NCBI RefSeq assembly: GCF_003122365.1
Contig: NZ_CP029254.1
Coordinates: 1,317,001-1,381,000, forward strand
Source of the DNA: Streptomyces spongiicola
GTDB taxonomy: Bacteria; Actinomycetota; Actinomycetes; Streptomycetales; Streptomycetaceae
DNA length: 64,000 bases
Direction: 5' to 3'
The translations under genes were made by a program, and so were the position numbers. Below the pieces are notes generated by a model. That model saw only the letters and a program-made list of their open reading frames with translations. It did no database searches and was not told the origin of the DNA. This document shows, one piece after another, positions 1-9,636 of the stretch. Within the stretch, counting starts at the first letter, position 1. Every line of letters starts with the position of its first letter.

Positions 1-2
1 CG

Positions 3-215
3 TTCGCGTACGGCGCCGCCGCCGGACTGGCCGGCGACCTGCTCCTCGGCGATCCACGCCGCGGGCACCCGGTCGCGGTCTTCGGCCGGGCGGCCGCCGC
101 GGTCGAACGGGGACTCTGGCACGACCACCGCGGCTGGGGCGCACTGCACACCGCGGTGTGCGCCGGCGCCGCGGTCGCCGCGGGCGCGCTGGCCGCGGCA
201 TCCGCGCGCCGGTGA
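3..215 (+). pseudogene. cobD: N-terminal fragment of CobD/CbiB (adenosylcobinamide-phosphate synthase-like)
   Basis: An open frame runs in from the left edge and stops after about 70 codons. It contains GDLLLGDPRRGHPV and a following FGRAAAAVE stretch, which resemble the N-terminus of CobD/CbiB, the membrane enzyme that attaches the aminopropanol arm in cobalamin biosynthesis. CobD is normally about 300 residues with several membrane segments. Here the reading ends at a TGA after AAASARR, and I see no continuation of CobD in any frame downstream. This is most simply a truncated relic. A sequence difference near the stop, or a start well outside the window, cannot be excluded. The family call rests on memory of the N-terminal motif. 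Confidence 0.5.
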
Positions 216-711
216 TCCGGCACGGCCGCCCGGGAAGTCGGCCCGTTATGGGGCACGAGGTTGGCGCGCCGGGGTTTCCGCCGATGCCGCACGGTGTTTC
301 GCCGCGGTGACGAAGCGGGCGGGCGTGTTACACGCCCATGAAGCGAAGGGTCACGGGAAGGTCACGCGCGTATCCTCCGCGAGAAGCGGGACCGGCGCGA
401 CGGCCACCCGGTTGACCTGGCGTGGGGAGCCGAGTCGGGCGGTAGGGGCGCCGCGCTCCGGGGCCCAGGGTGTCCCGGGCCCGGGGTGACCCGGGCCCGG
501 GGTGTCCGGGCGTCCCCGCGGCATCCCCGCGGCACTCCCGGCACCCCTCGCCGTCCTCTCGGCCTCCCCCGGCCGAGTGCCCCCCACCCGGCCGCGGGCG
601 CCCCGCCCGGCCCAACGCCCCGCCGGAGCAGGCGATCCGGGCACGGGACCCACCGGAGCCGGTGATCCCCGCCAGGGGGCGCGCGGTCCGCCGCCGGGCC
701 CCGTGAGCGTG
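216..711. other. Intergenic stretch with a short hairpin and GC tandem repeats
   Basis: No convincing gene. A perfect 7-bp stem with a TTA loop (321-337, GGGCGTG/CACGCCC) lies after the cobD-like stop and could be a terminator. From about 463 to 510 the motif GGGCCCGGGGTG recurs three times with small changes. I looked for a B12-box/cobalamin riboswitch because of the cobD-like frame and did not see one. Confidence 0.5.
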
Positions 712-1725
<1,014 letters not shown>

Positions 1726-1731
1726 CGGGGC

Positions 1732-2187
1732 TCAGGCCCTCTCCGGCGCCCGCCGGGCGCCCGCATAGAAATCGATCTTGTAGTCCAGCACGGCGAGCGT
1801 GCCCTGGAGTTCGGCGATCCGTGCGCGGACGTCGCGCCTGGTCGACTCCAGCAGCTCCCGCCGCTGCTCCCGGGTGTGGTCCCCCTCGCGCGCCAGCTCG
1901 GCGTAGCGGACCATGTCCGCCACCGGCATACCGGTACGCCGGAGCTTGCCGACGAAGGCCAGCCAGTCCAGGTCGCGGTTGCTGAAGCGCCGCTGCCCGG
2001 TGTGCGAGCGGTCGATGTGCGGCGTCAGGCCGATCCGCTCGTACCAGCGCAGCGTGTGCGCGCTCAGGCCGGTCCAGTCGGCGACCTCGCCGATGGTGTA
2101 CTGGTCCTGCCCGTCGGGCCGGGGGTGGGCGGGTGGCGCCGATACGCGTCCTTCGCCCGTCGCGGTTGGGGTCTCCAGCACCGTCAT
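1732..2187 (-). CDS. MerR-family transcriptional regulator
   Basis: 151 residues. After a roughly 28-residue polar N-terminal tail comes the MerR winged helix: YTIGEVADWTGLSAHTLRWY, then ERIGL and FSNRDLDWLAFVGKLRRTGM, followed by a dimerisation coiled coil (about residues 105-140). No cysteines suggest a metal or redox centre, so it resembles the MerR proteins that control adjacent reductases. It is first in a two-gene unit with the aldo/keto reductase, and its promoter carries a MerR-type operator (separate entry), so autoregulation is likely. Confidence 0.9.
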   Translation of the reverse strand: MTVLETPTATGEGRVSAPPAHPRPDGQDQYTIGEVADWTGLSAHTLRWYERIGLTPHIDRSHTGQRRFSNRDLDWLAFVGKLRRTGMPVADMVRYAELAREGDHTREQRRELLESTRRDVRARIAELQGTLAVLDYKIDFYAGARRAPERA

Positions 2188-2193
2188 GCCTCC

Positions 2194-2224
2194 ACGCTAG
2201 AAGGTTCGAGTGCACTCCAGGCAA
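2194..2224 (-). promoter_or_regulatory. MerR-type promoter with 19-bp spacer and palindromic operator
   Basis: Read on the minus strand: TTGCCT (2224-2219) as -35, a 19-bp spacer (2218-2200), then TAGCGT (2199-2194) as -10. The spacer holds the perfect palindrome GAGTGCACTC (2208-2217). An over-long 19-bp spacer containing a dyad is the hallmark of promoters twisted into shape by MerR proteins. The -10 ends only 6 nt before the merR ATG, so the transcript is probably leaderless. Confidence 0.8.
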
Positions 2225-2275
2225 GCGGGAACCCGGCGGTTACGCCCCGGGCGGCGGCTGGTTACCCTCGTGACC

Positions 2276-3091
2276 ATGCAGAGCCTGGCGTTGATCGAGA
2301 ACTGGCCCGTCCCCACCGCGGCCGCCGCCGTCGTGCGCGCGGACGGCACCGTCGCCGGTGCCCACGGCCCGACGGGGCACCGCTTCCCGCTGGCCTCGGT
2401 CACCAAGCCGCTCGCGGCCTACGCCGCGCTCGTCGCCTTCGAGGAGGGCGCGGTGGAGCTGGACGAGCCGGCCGGGCCCGACGGCTGCACCGTGCGGCAC
2501 CTGCTCGCGCACACCAGCGGGCTCGCCTTCGACGAGCACCGGGTCGCCGCGCCTCCCGGGACCCGCCGGCTGTACTCCAACGCCGGTTTCGAGGTGCTCG
2601 GCGACCACATCGCGAAGGCCACCGGCATCCCGTTCGCCGAGTACCTGCGCCAGGGCGTGCTGGAGCCGCTGGGCATGGCGTCGACGTCGCTCGACGGATC
2701 GCCCGCGAAGGACGGCGTCTCCACGGTCGACGACCTCGTGCGCTTCGCGGCCGAGGTGCAGGCACCGCGGCTGCTCGACGCCGGGACCGTGCTGGAGGCG
2801 ATGTCGGTCGTGCATCCCGGCCTGCCCGGCGTCCTGCCCGGGTACGGCCACCAGAAGCCGAACGACTGGGGACTCGGCTTCGAGATCCGGGACGGCAAGT
2901 CCCCGCACTGGACCGGCGCGGCGTCCTCGCCCCGCACCTTCGGCCACTTCGGCCAGTCCGGCACGTTCCTGTGGATCGACCCGGAGGCCGGCGCCGCCTG
3001 TGTGGCGCTGACCGACCGCGCCTTCGGGCCCTGGGCGGTCGGGGCATGGCCGCCGTTCACCGACGCGGTCCTCGCCGAACTGCGCCGCTGA
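2276..3091 (+). CDS. Serine hydrolase of the beta-lactamase / class C penicillin-binding family
   Basis: 271 residues from the ATG at 2276, chosen over upstream frame extension because MQSLALIENWPVP is the natural start. Active-site motifs are SVTK (Ser41, Lys44) and YSN (Tyr100, Asn102), with HTSG between them; the C-terminal HFGQSGTFLWIDP sits where the third motif (K/H-x-G) falls. There is no signal peptide, so it is probably a cytosolic esterase or peptidase-like enzyme of the DUF/AmpC-like group rather than a resistance beta-lactamase. Divergent from the MerR gene, with an 88-bp shared intergenic region. Confidence 0.85.
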   Translation: MQSLALIENWPVPTAAAAVVRADGTVAGAHGPTGHRFPLASVTKPLAAYAALVAFEEGAVELDEPAGPDGCTVRHLLAHTSGLAFDEHRVAAPPGTRRLYSNAGFEVLGDHIAKATGIPFAEYLRQGVLEPLGMASTSLDGSPAKDGVSTVDDLVRFAAEVQAPRLLDAGTVLEAMSVVHPGLPGVLPGYGHQKPNDWGLGFEIRDGKSPHWTGAASSPRTFGHFGQSGTFLWIDPEAGAACVALTDRAFGPWAVGAWPPFTDAVLAELRR

Positions 3092-3249
3092 GGCCGGTCC
3101 CGCGATCGAGGCCGCGGCGCCGCGCGGGGTCGCCTCCGGTCCTCCGGTGACCGCCGTCCGCCCGCTTCCACGCGGACGCCCGGCGGCCCACCCCGCCCGC
3201 GGCGGGCCGCGGCGCCCGCCGGCGCGGCCCCGGGCATCGGCCGCACCGG

Positions 3250-3903
3250 TCAGCGGGACAGCTCCCACACCAGCACCTCCGCGGGCGCGGCCGCGGCGAG
3301 TTCGAGGCCGGAGGCGTCCGTGACCCGGGCGGCGTCCCCGGGGCCCAGGGCCTCACCGCCGATCCTGACGACGCCGCGGACGACATGGACGTAGACGAAG
3401 GGGGCGTCCGGCACGGCGGTCCGCTCGCCGCCGGCGAGGCGGCGCACGTGCAGCACCGCCCCGGCCTCCGGGAGGGCGTAGGGCGCCGCGTCGGCGATAC
3501 CGCGGACGATCTCGTACGAAGGCTCGCCGCCCGGGTCCTTCGGCGCGAGCCACATCTGCACGAACGTGAGCGGTGCGTCGGCGTCGTTGCGCTCGACGTG
3601 CCGCACCCCGCCCGCCGAGCTGAGCCGCTGCACGTCACCGTGCCGCACGACGGTGGCATGGCCCGCGGAGTCCCGGTGGGTCAACTCGCCGTCCACCACC
3701 CATGTCACGATCTCGGTGTGGCTGTGCGGGTGCTCGTCGAAACCGGCGCCGGGGGCGAGGCGCTCCTCGTTGCAGGCGATGACCGCGCCGAAGCGCAGGT
3801 TGTCCGGGTCGTAGAAGCGACCGAACGAGAAGGCGTGCAGGGACTCGATCCCGGCGGACGCGTCCCCTCCGCGGTAGCGCTCGCCGGCGCGCCGTATCGA
3901 CAT
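3250..3903 (-). CDS. Pirin family protein
   Basis: 217-residue bicupin of the pirin family (some members are quercetinases or metal-dependent redox proteins). The N-terminal cupin has the region HPHSHTEIVTWVVDGELTH, which carries the His/Glu metal ligands, followed by HGDVQRLSSAGGVRHVE; a second, degenerate cupin ends the protein. ATG 3903 is preferred over GTG 3906 because the GGAGG upstream is then 4 nt away rather than 1 nt. Confidence 0.88.
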   Translation of the reverse strand: MSIRRAGERYRGGDASAGIESLHAFSFGRFYDPDNLRFGAVIACNEERLAPGAGFDEHPHSHTEIVTWVVDGELTHRDSAGHATVVRHGDVQRLSSAGGVRHVERNDADAPLTFVQMWLAPKDPGGEPSYEIVRGIADAAPYALPEAGAVLHVRRLAGGERTAVPDAPFVYVHVVRGVVRIGGEALGPGDAARVTDASGLELAAAAPAEVLVWELSR

Positions 3904-3952
3904 CACGCCTCCACCGTAGACGCCGGACCGGGCGGTCCGCGTCCCCGTGCCC

Positions 3953-4150
3953 GGCGGCGGTGCCGCCCCGACCCGTCCAGGCGCCGCCCCGACCCGCCCA
4001 GGTGCCTCCCCGAGCCACCCCAGGTCCTCCCCGAGCCACCCCAGGTCCTCCCCGACCCGTCCAGGCGCCTCCCGGCTGCGGCCCGATGCCTCCCGCTGCC
4101 TCGCGGCTGCGGCCCGATGCCTCCCGGTGCCTCCCGGCTGCGGCCCGTCC
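3953..4150. repeat. Imperfect tandem repeats (CCGACCCGTCCAGG / CGGCTGCGGCCCGATGCCTC types)
   Basis: Two nested families: one of about 20 bp around CGAGCCACCCCAGGTCCTCC, another of about 19-28 bp around GGCTGCGGCCCGATGCCTCC, in total 6-8 units. They fill the gap between the pirin and pucR starts, which face away from each other. Confidence 0.85.
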
Positions 4151-4259
4151 GGTCGCGCCCGCCCGGTGGAGCCGTCGGGCGGGCGGCCTCCCGCCGGATC
4201 CGCGGCCCTCCCGGACCCGCGTCTCCGCCGCGGCGCCCGGATAAGGCACTCTTGTCCCC

Positions 4260-5456
4260 GTGCCCCATCCCGAACCGGCTCTGCCCCCGAACGCCGCCCA
4301 TCCGCACTCCGCGACCCTGAAGCGCCTGCAGCAGTCGTCCGGGCGCCTCGCCGCGAACGCCATCGCGCGCATGGACGAGACGCTGCCGTGGTACCGGGCG
4401 ATGCCCCCGGAGAACCGGTCGTGGATCGGCCTGGTCGCCCAGGCCGGAATCGCCGCGTTCACCGAGTGGTTCCGGCACCCCGAGACCCCGCAGGCGATCT
4501 CCACCGACGTGTTCGGCACGGCCCCCCGCGAACTGACCCGTGCGATCACCCTGCGCCAGACCGTGGAGATGGTGCGGACGACCATCGAGGTCATGGAGTC
4601 CGCCATCGAGGAGGTCGCCGCCCCGGGCGACGAGTCCGTGCTGCGCGAGGCGCTGCTGGTGTACGCGCGGGAGATCGCCTTCGCGACCGCCCAGGTGTAC
4701 GCGCAGGCCGCGGAGGCCCGGGGCGCCTGGGACGCCCGGCTGGAGTCGCTCGTGGTGAACGCCGTGCTCTCGGGCGAGGCCGACGAGGGGGCCGTCAGCC
4801 GCGCGGCGGCGCTCGGCTGGAACGCTCCGGAGCACGTGTGCGTGGTGCTCGGCACCGCGCCCGACGGCGACAGCGAGCTGACGGTGGACGCGATCCGGCG
4901 CGCCGCCCGGCACGCCAAGCTCCAGGTGCTGACCGGGGTGCTCGGCGACCGGCTGGTCGTGATCGCGGGCGGCAGCGACAACCCGCTGCAGGTGGCGAAG
5001 GCCCTGATCGGCCCGTACGCGGCCGGCCCGGTGGTCGCGGGTCCCGTCGTCGCGGACCTGCTGGCGGCGACGAGGTCGGCACAGGCCGCGGCGGCCGGGC
5101 TGAAGGCCTCCTCCGCGTGGCAGGACGCGCCCCGCCCGGTACTGGCGGATGATCTCCTTCCGGAGCGCGCGATCGCGGGTGATCCGTCCGCGCGGGACCA
5201 ACTGGTGGAGGAGATCTACAGACCGCTGGAGGAGGCGGGCTCGGCCCTTCTGGAGACCCTGAGTGTGTATCTGGAGCAGGCAAGCAGTCTGGAGGGAGCG
5301 GCACGGATGCTGTTCGTGCACCCCAATACCGTCCGCTACCGGCTTCGACGTGTGACTGACGTCACCGGCTGGTCACCCTCCGATGTCCGCTCCGCGTTCA
5401 CCCTGCGGATCGCGCTCATCCTCGGGCGTCTGGTAGACGGTGATCAGCAACCCTAG
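4260..5456 (+). CDS. fasR: PucR/CdaR-type transcriptional activator of the fab operon (FasR-like)
   Basis: 398-residue regulator. The N-terminal half is helical, the middle is a GGDEF-like/PucR region, and the C-terminal PucR helix-turn-helix is clear in LEQASSLEGAARMLFVHPNT followed by VRYRLRRV. In Streptomyces the gene directly upstream of fabD encodes FasR, the activator of fabD-fabH-acpP-fabF. Position, length and the C-terminal motif all fit. Start is GTG 4260 with no Shine-Dalgarno; a leaderless mRNA is possible. An 89-bp gap separates it from fabD. Confidence 0.88.
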   Translation: MPHPEPALPPNAAHPHSATLKRLQQSSGRLAANAIARMDETLPWYRAMPPENRSWIGLVAQAGIAAFTEWFRHPETPQAISTDVFGTAPRELTRAITLRQTVEMVRTTIEVMESAIEEVAAPGDESVLREALLVYAREIAFATAQVYAQAAEARGAWDARLESLVVNAVLSGEADEGAVSRAAALGWNAPEHVCVVLGTAPDGDSELTVDAIRRAARHAKLQVLTGVLGDRLVVIAGGSDNPLQVAKALIGPYAAGPVVAGPVVADLLAATRSAQAAAAGLKASSAWQDAPRPVLADDLLPERAIAGDPSARDQLVEEIYRPLEEAGSALLETLSVYLEQASSLEGAARMLFVHPNTVRYRLRRVTDVTGWSPSDVRSAFTLRIALILGRLVDGDQQP

Positions 5457-5545
5457 GATTTTGTCGGACACCAACAATTCCCCTGACGGTTCTTGGTCCC
5501 TGTCCCCACGGGCGGGCGGGACCATCGACAAGAGAGAGTGTGAGG
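5457..5545 (+). promoter_or_regulatory. fabD operon promoter region
   Basis: The 89-bp gap between the FasR-like gene and fabD is AT-richer than its flanks (ATTTTGTCGGACACCAACAA around 5459-5478). In S. coelicolor FasR binds here; that is family knowledge. I cannot place the exact operator or -10. A GAGAG ribosome-binding site at 5532-5538 supports the GTG at 5546. Confidence 0.45.
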
Positions 5546-6484
5546 GTGCTCGTACTCGTCGCTCCCGGCCAAGGCGCTCAGGCGCCCGGCTTCCTGACCC
5601 CCTGGCTCGAACTCCCCGGCGCCTCCGACCGCATCGCGGCCTGGTCCGACGCCATCGGCCTGGACCTCGCCCACTACGGCACCAAGGCCGACGCGGACGA
5701 GATCCGGGACACGGCCGTGGCGCAGCCGCTGCTCGTCGCGGCCGGACTGCTGTCCGCCTCCGCGCTCGGTGACGCGGTCCCGGACGCCGTAGCCGGCCAC
5801 AGCGTCGGCGAGATCACGGCCGCCGTGTTCGCGGGCGTCCTCCGGCCCACCGCGGCGCTGCGTCTCGTGCGCACCCGCGGTCTGGCGATGGCCGAGGCCG
5901 CCGCCGTCACGGAGACCGGCATGTCGGCCCTGCTCGGGGGCGACCCCGAGGTGAGCGCCGCGCACCTGGAGAAGCTGGGCCTGACCGCCGCGAACGTCAA
6001 CGGCGCCGGGCAGATCGTCGCCGCCGGCACCAGGGAGCAGCTCGCCGCGCTGGAGGCGGACAAGCCCGAGGGAGTGCGCAAGGTCGTCGCGCTCAAGGTC
6101 GCCGGGGCGTTCCACACGCACCACATGGCCCCCGCCGTCGCGCGCCTGGAGGAGGCCGCGGCGTCGCTCGCGCCGGCCGACCCGAAGGTGCGTTACGTCT
6201 CCAACAAGGACGGGCGCACCGTGGTCACCGGTGGCGAGGTCGTGTCCCGGCTGGTCGGACAGGTCGCCAACCCGGTCCGGTGGGACCTGTGCATGGAGAC
6301 CTTCAAGAAACTCGGAGTGACCGCCCTCGTCGAGGTGTGCCCGGGCGGCACCCTCACCGGCCTCGCCAAGCGGGCGCTGCCCGGCGTCGCGACACTCGCG
6401 CTGAAGACCCCCGACGACCTCGACGCGGCCCGCAAGCTGCTCGCCGAGGCCGGTTCACCCGCCGCCGACGCGGCGGGCGCCTGA
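5546..6484 (+). CDS. fabD: Malonyl-CoA:ACP malonyltransferase
   Basis: 312 residues. Transfers malonyl from CoA to the ACP phosphopantetheine, supplying extender units for type II fatty-acid synthesis (and often for polyketide synthases). Shows the N-terminal APGQGAQ oxyanion-hole segment and GHSVGEI with nucleophile Ser86; the catalytic His lies in GAFHTHHM. GTG 5546 gives the N-terminus MLVLVAPGQGAQ expected for Streptomyces and is 7 nt after the GAGAG site; GTG 5540 is an alternative. First gene of fabD-fabH-acpP-fabF, with 17 nt to fabH. Confidence 0.96.
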   Translation: MLVLVAPGQGAQAPGFLTPWLELPGASDRIAAWSDAIGLDLAHYGTKADADEIRDTAVAQPLLVAAGLLSASALGDAVPDAVAGHSVGEITAAVFAGVLRPTAALRLVRTRGLAMAEAAAVTETGMSALLGGDPEVSAAHLEKLGLTAANVNGAGQIVAAGTREQLAALEADKPEGVRKVVALKVAGAFHTHHMAPAVARLEEAAASLAPADPKVRYVSNKDGRTVVTGGEVVSRLVGQVANPVRWDLCMETFKKLGVTALVEVCPGGTLTGLAKRALPGVATLALKTPDDLDAARKLLAEAGSPAADAAGA

Positions 6485-6501
6485 CAAGGAGCCGAGACAG
6501 C

Positions 6502-7503
6502 ATGTCGAAGATCAAGCCCAGCAAGGGTGCCCCGTACGCACGCATCATGGGTGTCGGCGGCTACCGCCCGACCCGGATCGTGCCCAACGAGGTGATCCTC
6601 GAGACGATCGACTCCTCCGACGAGTGGATCCGCTCCCGCTCGGGCATCGCCACCCGCCACTGGGCGAACGACGAGGAGACCGTCACCGCGATGTCGGTCG
6701 AGGCGGCGGGCAAGGCCATCGCCGACGCCGGACTCACCCCCGAGCAGATCGGCGGCGTGATCGTCTCGACCGTGTCGCACTTCAAGCAGACCCCGGCCGT
6801 CGCCACCGAGATCGCGGACAGGATCGGCGCGACCAGGCCCGCCGCGTTCGACATCTCCGCCGGCTGTGCGGGCTTCGGCTACGGCCTGACCCTCGCCAAG
6901 GGCATGGTCGTCGAGGGCTCGGCGGAGTACGTGCTGGTCATCGGCGTCGAGCGGCTCAGCGACCTGACCGACCTGGAGGACCGCGCCACGGCGTTCCTCT
7001 TCGGTGACGGCGCGGGGGCGGTCGTCGTCGGTCCCGCGAAGGAGCCCCGGATCGGCCCCACCGTGTGGGGTTCCGAGGGCGACAAGTCGGAGACCATCAA
7101 GCAGACCGTGCCGTGGACGGACTACCGCGACGGCGCCGTCGAGCGGTTCCCCGCCATCACCCAGGAAGGCCAGGCGGTGTTCCGCTGGGCCGTGTTCGAG
7201 ATGGCGAAGGTCGCCCAGCAGGCGCTGGACGCGGCCGGGATCACCGCGGACGAACTGGACGTCTTCATCCCGCACCAGGCGAACATGCGGATCATCGACT
7301 CGATGGTGAAGACTCTGAAACTGCCGGAACACGTCACGGTCGCCCGTGACGTGGAGACCACCGGCAACACCTCGGCCGCCTCGATTCCGCTCGCCATGGA
7401 GCGGCTCCTGGCGACCGGGCAGGCGAAGAGCGGCGACACCGCGCTCGTCATCGGCTTCGGGGCGGGTCTCGTCTACGCCGCGACGGTCGTTACCCTCCCC
7501 TAG
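6502..7503 (+). CDS. fabH: 3-oxoacyl-ACP synthase III (initiating ketosynthase)
   Basis: 333 residues. Condenses an acyl-CoA primer with malonyl-ACP to start fatty acids; in Streptomyces it accepts branched primers. The Cys-His-Asn triad is visible: Cys122 in SAGCAGF, His258 in PHQANMR and Asn289 in TGNTSAAS. GFGAGLVYAA near the end is typical of the family. ATG 6502 follows AAGGAGCCGAG. Lies between fabD and acpP in the core fatty-acid operon. Confidence 0.97.
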   Translation: MSKIKPSKGAPYARIMGVGGYRPTRIVPNEVILETIDSSDEWIRSRSGIATRHWANDEETVTAMSVEAAGKAIADAGLTPEQIGGVIVSTVSHFKQTPAVATEIADRIGATRPAAFDISAGCAGFGYGLTLAKGMVVEGSAEYVLVIGVERLSDLTDLEDRATAFLFGDGAGAVVVGPAKEPRIGPTVWGSEGDKSETIKQTVPWTDYRDGAVERFPAITQEGQAVFRWAVFEMAKVAQQALDAAGITADELDVFIPHQANMRIIDSMVKTLKLPEHVTVARDVETTGNTSAASIPLAMERLLATGQAKSGDTALVIGFGAGLVYAATVVTLP

Positions 7504-7583
7504 GCAAGCATCCGGATCCCCCGGACCTCCGGTCCTCCGGGCAAGCCCGTCCAACCCTCCGCTACACACCGAAGGAGCGCCAC

Positions 7584-7832
7584 ATGGCCGCCACGCAGGA
7601 AGAGATCGTCGAAGGTCTCGCCGAGATCGTCAACGAGATCGCCGGTATCCCGGCGGAGGACGTCCAGCTGGACAAGTCCTTCACCGACGACCTGGACGTC
7701 GACTCGCTGTCCATGGTCGAGGTCGTCGTCGCCGCCGAGGAGCGCTTCGACGTCAAGATCCCGGACGAGGACGTCAAGAACCTCAAGACCGTCGGCGACG
7801 CTGCCGAGTACATCCTGAAGCACCAGGCCTGA
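7584..7832 (+). CDS. acpP: Acyl carrier protein
   Basis: 82-residue acidic ACP. The DSLSMVEVV motif places the 4'-phosphopantetheine on Ser41. Standard length and helix pattern for the fatty-acid ACP, carrying the growing acyl chain between FabD, FabH and FabF. The AAGGAG site precedes ATG 7584, and an 80-bp gap follows fabH. Confidence 0.97.
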   Translation: MAATQEEIVEGLAEIVNEIAGIPAEDVQLDKSFTDDLDVDSLSMVEVVVAAEERFDVKIPDEDVKNLKTVGDAAEYILKHQA

Positions 7833-7911
7833 TCCGGGCCGATCAGGTACGCCACCCAGCGGTGGCGCCGCTGATTCACGAACCCTCATAGACCGTGGAG
7901 AAAGAATTCCT

Positions 7912-9174
7912 GTGAGCCCGACCAATCGCACCGTGGTCGTCACCGGTATCGGCGCAACCACACCGCTGGGTGGCGACTCCGCTTCGACCTGGGAGGGTCT
8001 GATCGCCGGGCGTTCCGGCGTCAGACCCCTCGAGGGCGAGCGCTTCGAGGAACTGCCCGTCCGTATCGCCGCCCCGGCGGCGGTCGATCCGGGCGAGGTA
8101 CTGCCCCGGCCCCAGGCGCGCAAGCTGGACCGCTCGGCCCAGTTCGCGCTGATCGCCGCCCGTGAGGCGTGGGCCGACGCCGGCTTCACCGCTCCGGCCG
8201 GCGAGGACGGGAGCATCCGGCCCGACCGCCTCGGCGCGGTCATCGCCTCCGGCATCGGCGGCGTCACCACCCTGCTCGACCAGTACGACGTACTGAAGGA
8301 GAAGGGCGTACGCCGGGTCTCCCCGCACACCGTGCCGATGCTGATGCCCAACGGCCCCTCCGCCAACGTCGGCCTGGAGGTGAACGCCCAGGCGGGCGTG
8401 CACACCCCGGTCTCCGCCTGCGCGTCGGGTGCCGAGGCGATCGGCTACGCCATCGAGATGATCCGCAACGGCCGGGCCGACGTCGTGGTCGCGGGCGGCA
8501 CCGAGGCCGCGATCCACCCGCTGCCGATCGCCGCGTTCGCCAACATGATGGCCATGTCCAAGAACAACGACGACCCCGAGCGGGCGTCGCGGCCGTACGA
8601 CAAGGCCCGTGACGGCTTCGTGCTGGGCGAGGGCGCGGGTGTCGTCATCCTGGAGTCGGCGGAGCACGCGGCCGCGCGCGGCGCACGCGTCTACTGCGAG
8701 GCACTGGGCCAGGGCCTGTCCGCGGACAGCCACCACATCGCGCAGCCCGAGCCGACCGGTCGCGGCGTCGCGGCGGCGGTGCAGAACCTGCTGGACAACA
8801 CCGGGCTGAAGCCGTCCGAGGTGGTCCACCTCAACGCCCACGCCACCTCCACCCCGCAGGGTGACATCGCCGAGATCAAGGCGTTGCGCAAGGTACTGGG
8901 CGACGACCTCGACCATGTCGCGATCTCCGCGACCAAGTCGATGACGGGCCATCTGCTGGGCGGCGCCGGCGGCATCGAGACCGTCGCCACGGTCCTGGCA
9001 CTGCACCACCGCCAGGCCCCGCCGACCGTGAACGTCGACGACATGGACGACGAGGTCGAGGCGGACGTCGTCCGCGGCGGGCCGCGTGCGCTGCCGGAGG
9101 GCACGATCGCGGCGATCAACAACTCGTTCGGTTTCGGCGGCCACAACGTGGTGCTGGCCTTCCGCAGCGTCTGA
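7912..9174 (+). CDS. fabF: 3-oxoacyl-ACP synthase II (elongating ketosynthase)
   Basis: 420 residues. Chain-elongating condensing enzyme. Active-site Cys170 in VSACASG; the two decarboxylation histidines lie in HLNAHATSTP and KSMTGHLLGGAG; the FGFGGHN glycine motif ends the fold. GTG 7912 has GGAGAAAG about 8 nt upstream. Last gene of the fab operon and followed by a strong hairpin. Confidence 0.96.
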   Translation: MSPTNRTVVVTGIGATTPLGGDSASTWEGLIAGRSGVRPLEGERFEELPVRIAAPAAVDPGEVLPRPQARKLDRSAQFALIAAREAWADAGFTAPAGEDGSIRPDRLGAVIASGIGGVTTLLDQYDVLKEKGVRRVSPHTVPMLMPNGPSANVGLEVNAQAGVHTPVSACASGAEAIGYAIEMIRNGRADVVVAGGTEAAIHPLPIAAFANMMAMSKNNDDPERASRPYDKARDGFVLGEGAGVVILESAEHAAARGARVYCEALGQGLSADSHHIAQPEPTGRGVAAAVQNLLDNTGLKPSEVVHLNAHATSTPQGDIAEIKALRKVLGDDLDHVAISATKSMTGHLLGGAGGIETVATVLALHHRQAPPTVNVDDMDDEVEADVVRGGPRALPEGTIAAINNSFGFGGHNVVLAFRSV

Positions 9175-9186
9175 CACACGGCGACG

Positions 9187-9233
9187 AGCAGCGAGCCCCG
9201 CCTCCCCCACCCGGGTCGGCGGGGCCCGCTGCT
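9187..9233 (+). terminator. Hairpin terminator after fabF
   Basis: Sixteen-base arms (about 9187-9202 and 9218-9233) pair AGCAGCGAGCCCCGCC with GGCGGGGCCCGCTGCT with a single mismatch around a 15-nt loop, 13 nt after the fabF stop. There is no T-tract, as is common in Streptomyces. The right arm is also the first part of a tandem repeat. Confidence 0.75.
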
Positions 9234-9452
9234 TGTGCCGGTCTCGTGGGAGCGGGGCCCGCTGCTTGTGCCGGTCTCGTGGGAACGGGGCCCGCTCGTC
9301 GGTGCGCGCCCCGCGGCGGACGGGGCCGGTAGCGGCAGCACGGGCCACCGGCACGGACAGGCCCGTACGTACGGACAGACAGGCACGGACAGACCGGCAC
9401 GAACAGGCCGGCACGAACAGGCCTGCACGAACAGGCCTGCACGAACAGGCCG
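9221..9452. repeat. Two tandem-repeat blocks downstream of fabF
   Basis: Block 1 (9221-9296): a 33-bp unit starting GGGGCCCGCTGCTTGTGCCG, present twice plus a 10-bp third start. Block 2 (about 9371-9452): a 14-bp unit GCACGAACAGGCCG/T, about five imperfect copies. No gene in 9175-9636. Confidence 0.88.
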
Positions 9453-9636
9453 GTGTCGCCCGGCCTTGCGGCGCACCCGTATCCGGGACCTGCCGCCACA
9501 CCGGGCGCAACGCGCGGCCGCCGCCCCCGAAAGCGGGCCGCGCAGAGCGGAACGAGCAGCCGCCGCCCCCCAGGGAGAGCACACCCGGCGGAGCGAGGAA
9601 CGGGACGGTGCCGTTGCCGCCAGGGCGGACCGGTGG

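Noticed and set aside
216..711. Cobalamin riboswitch near the cobD-like frame
   Set aside because: No B12 box or conserved stem seen; only a 7-bp hairpin and GC repeats.
5546..9174. Polyketide biosynthetic cluster around the ketosynthases
   Set aside because: Gene order and motifs match the primary fatty-acid operon; no chain-length factor, cyclase or tailoring genes.
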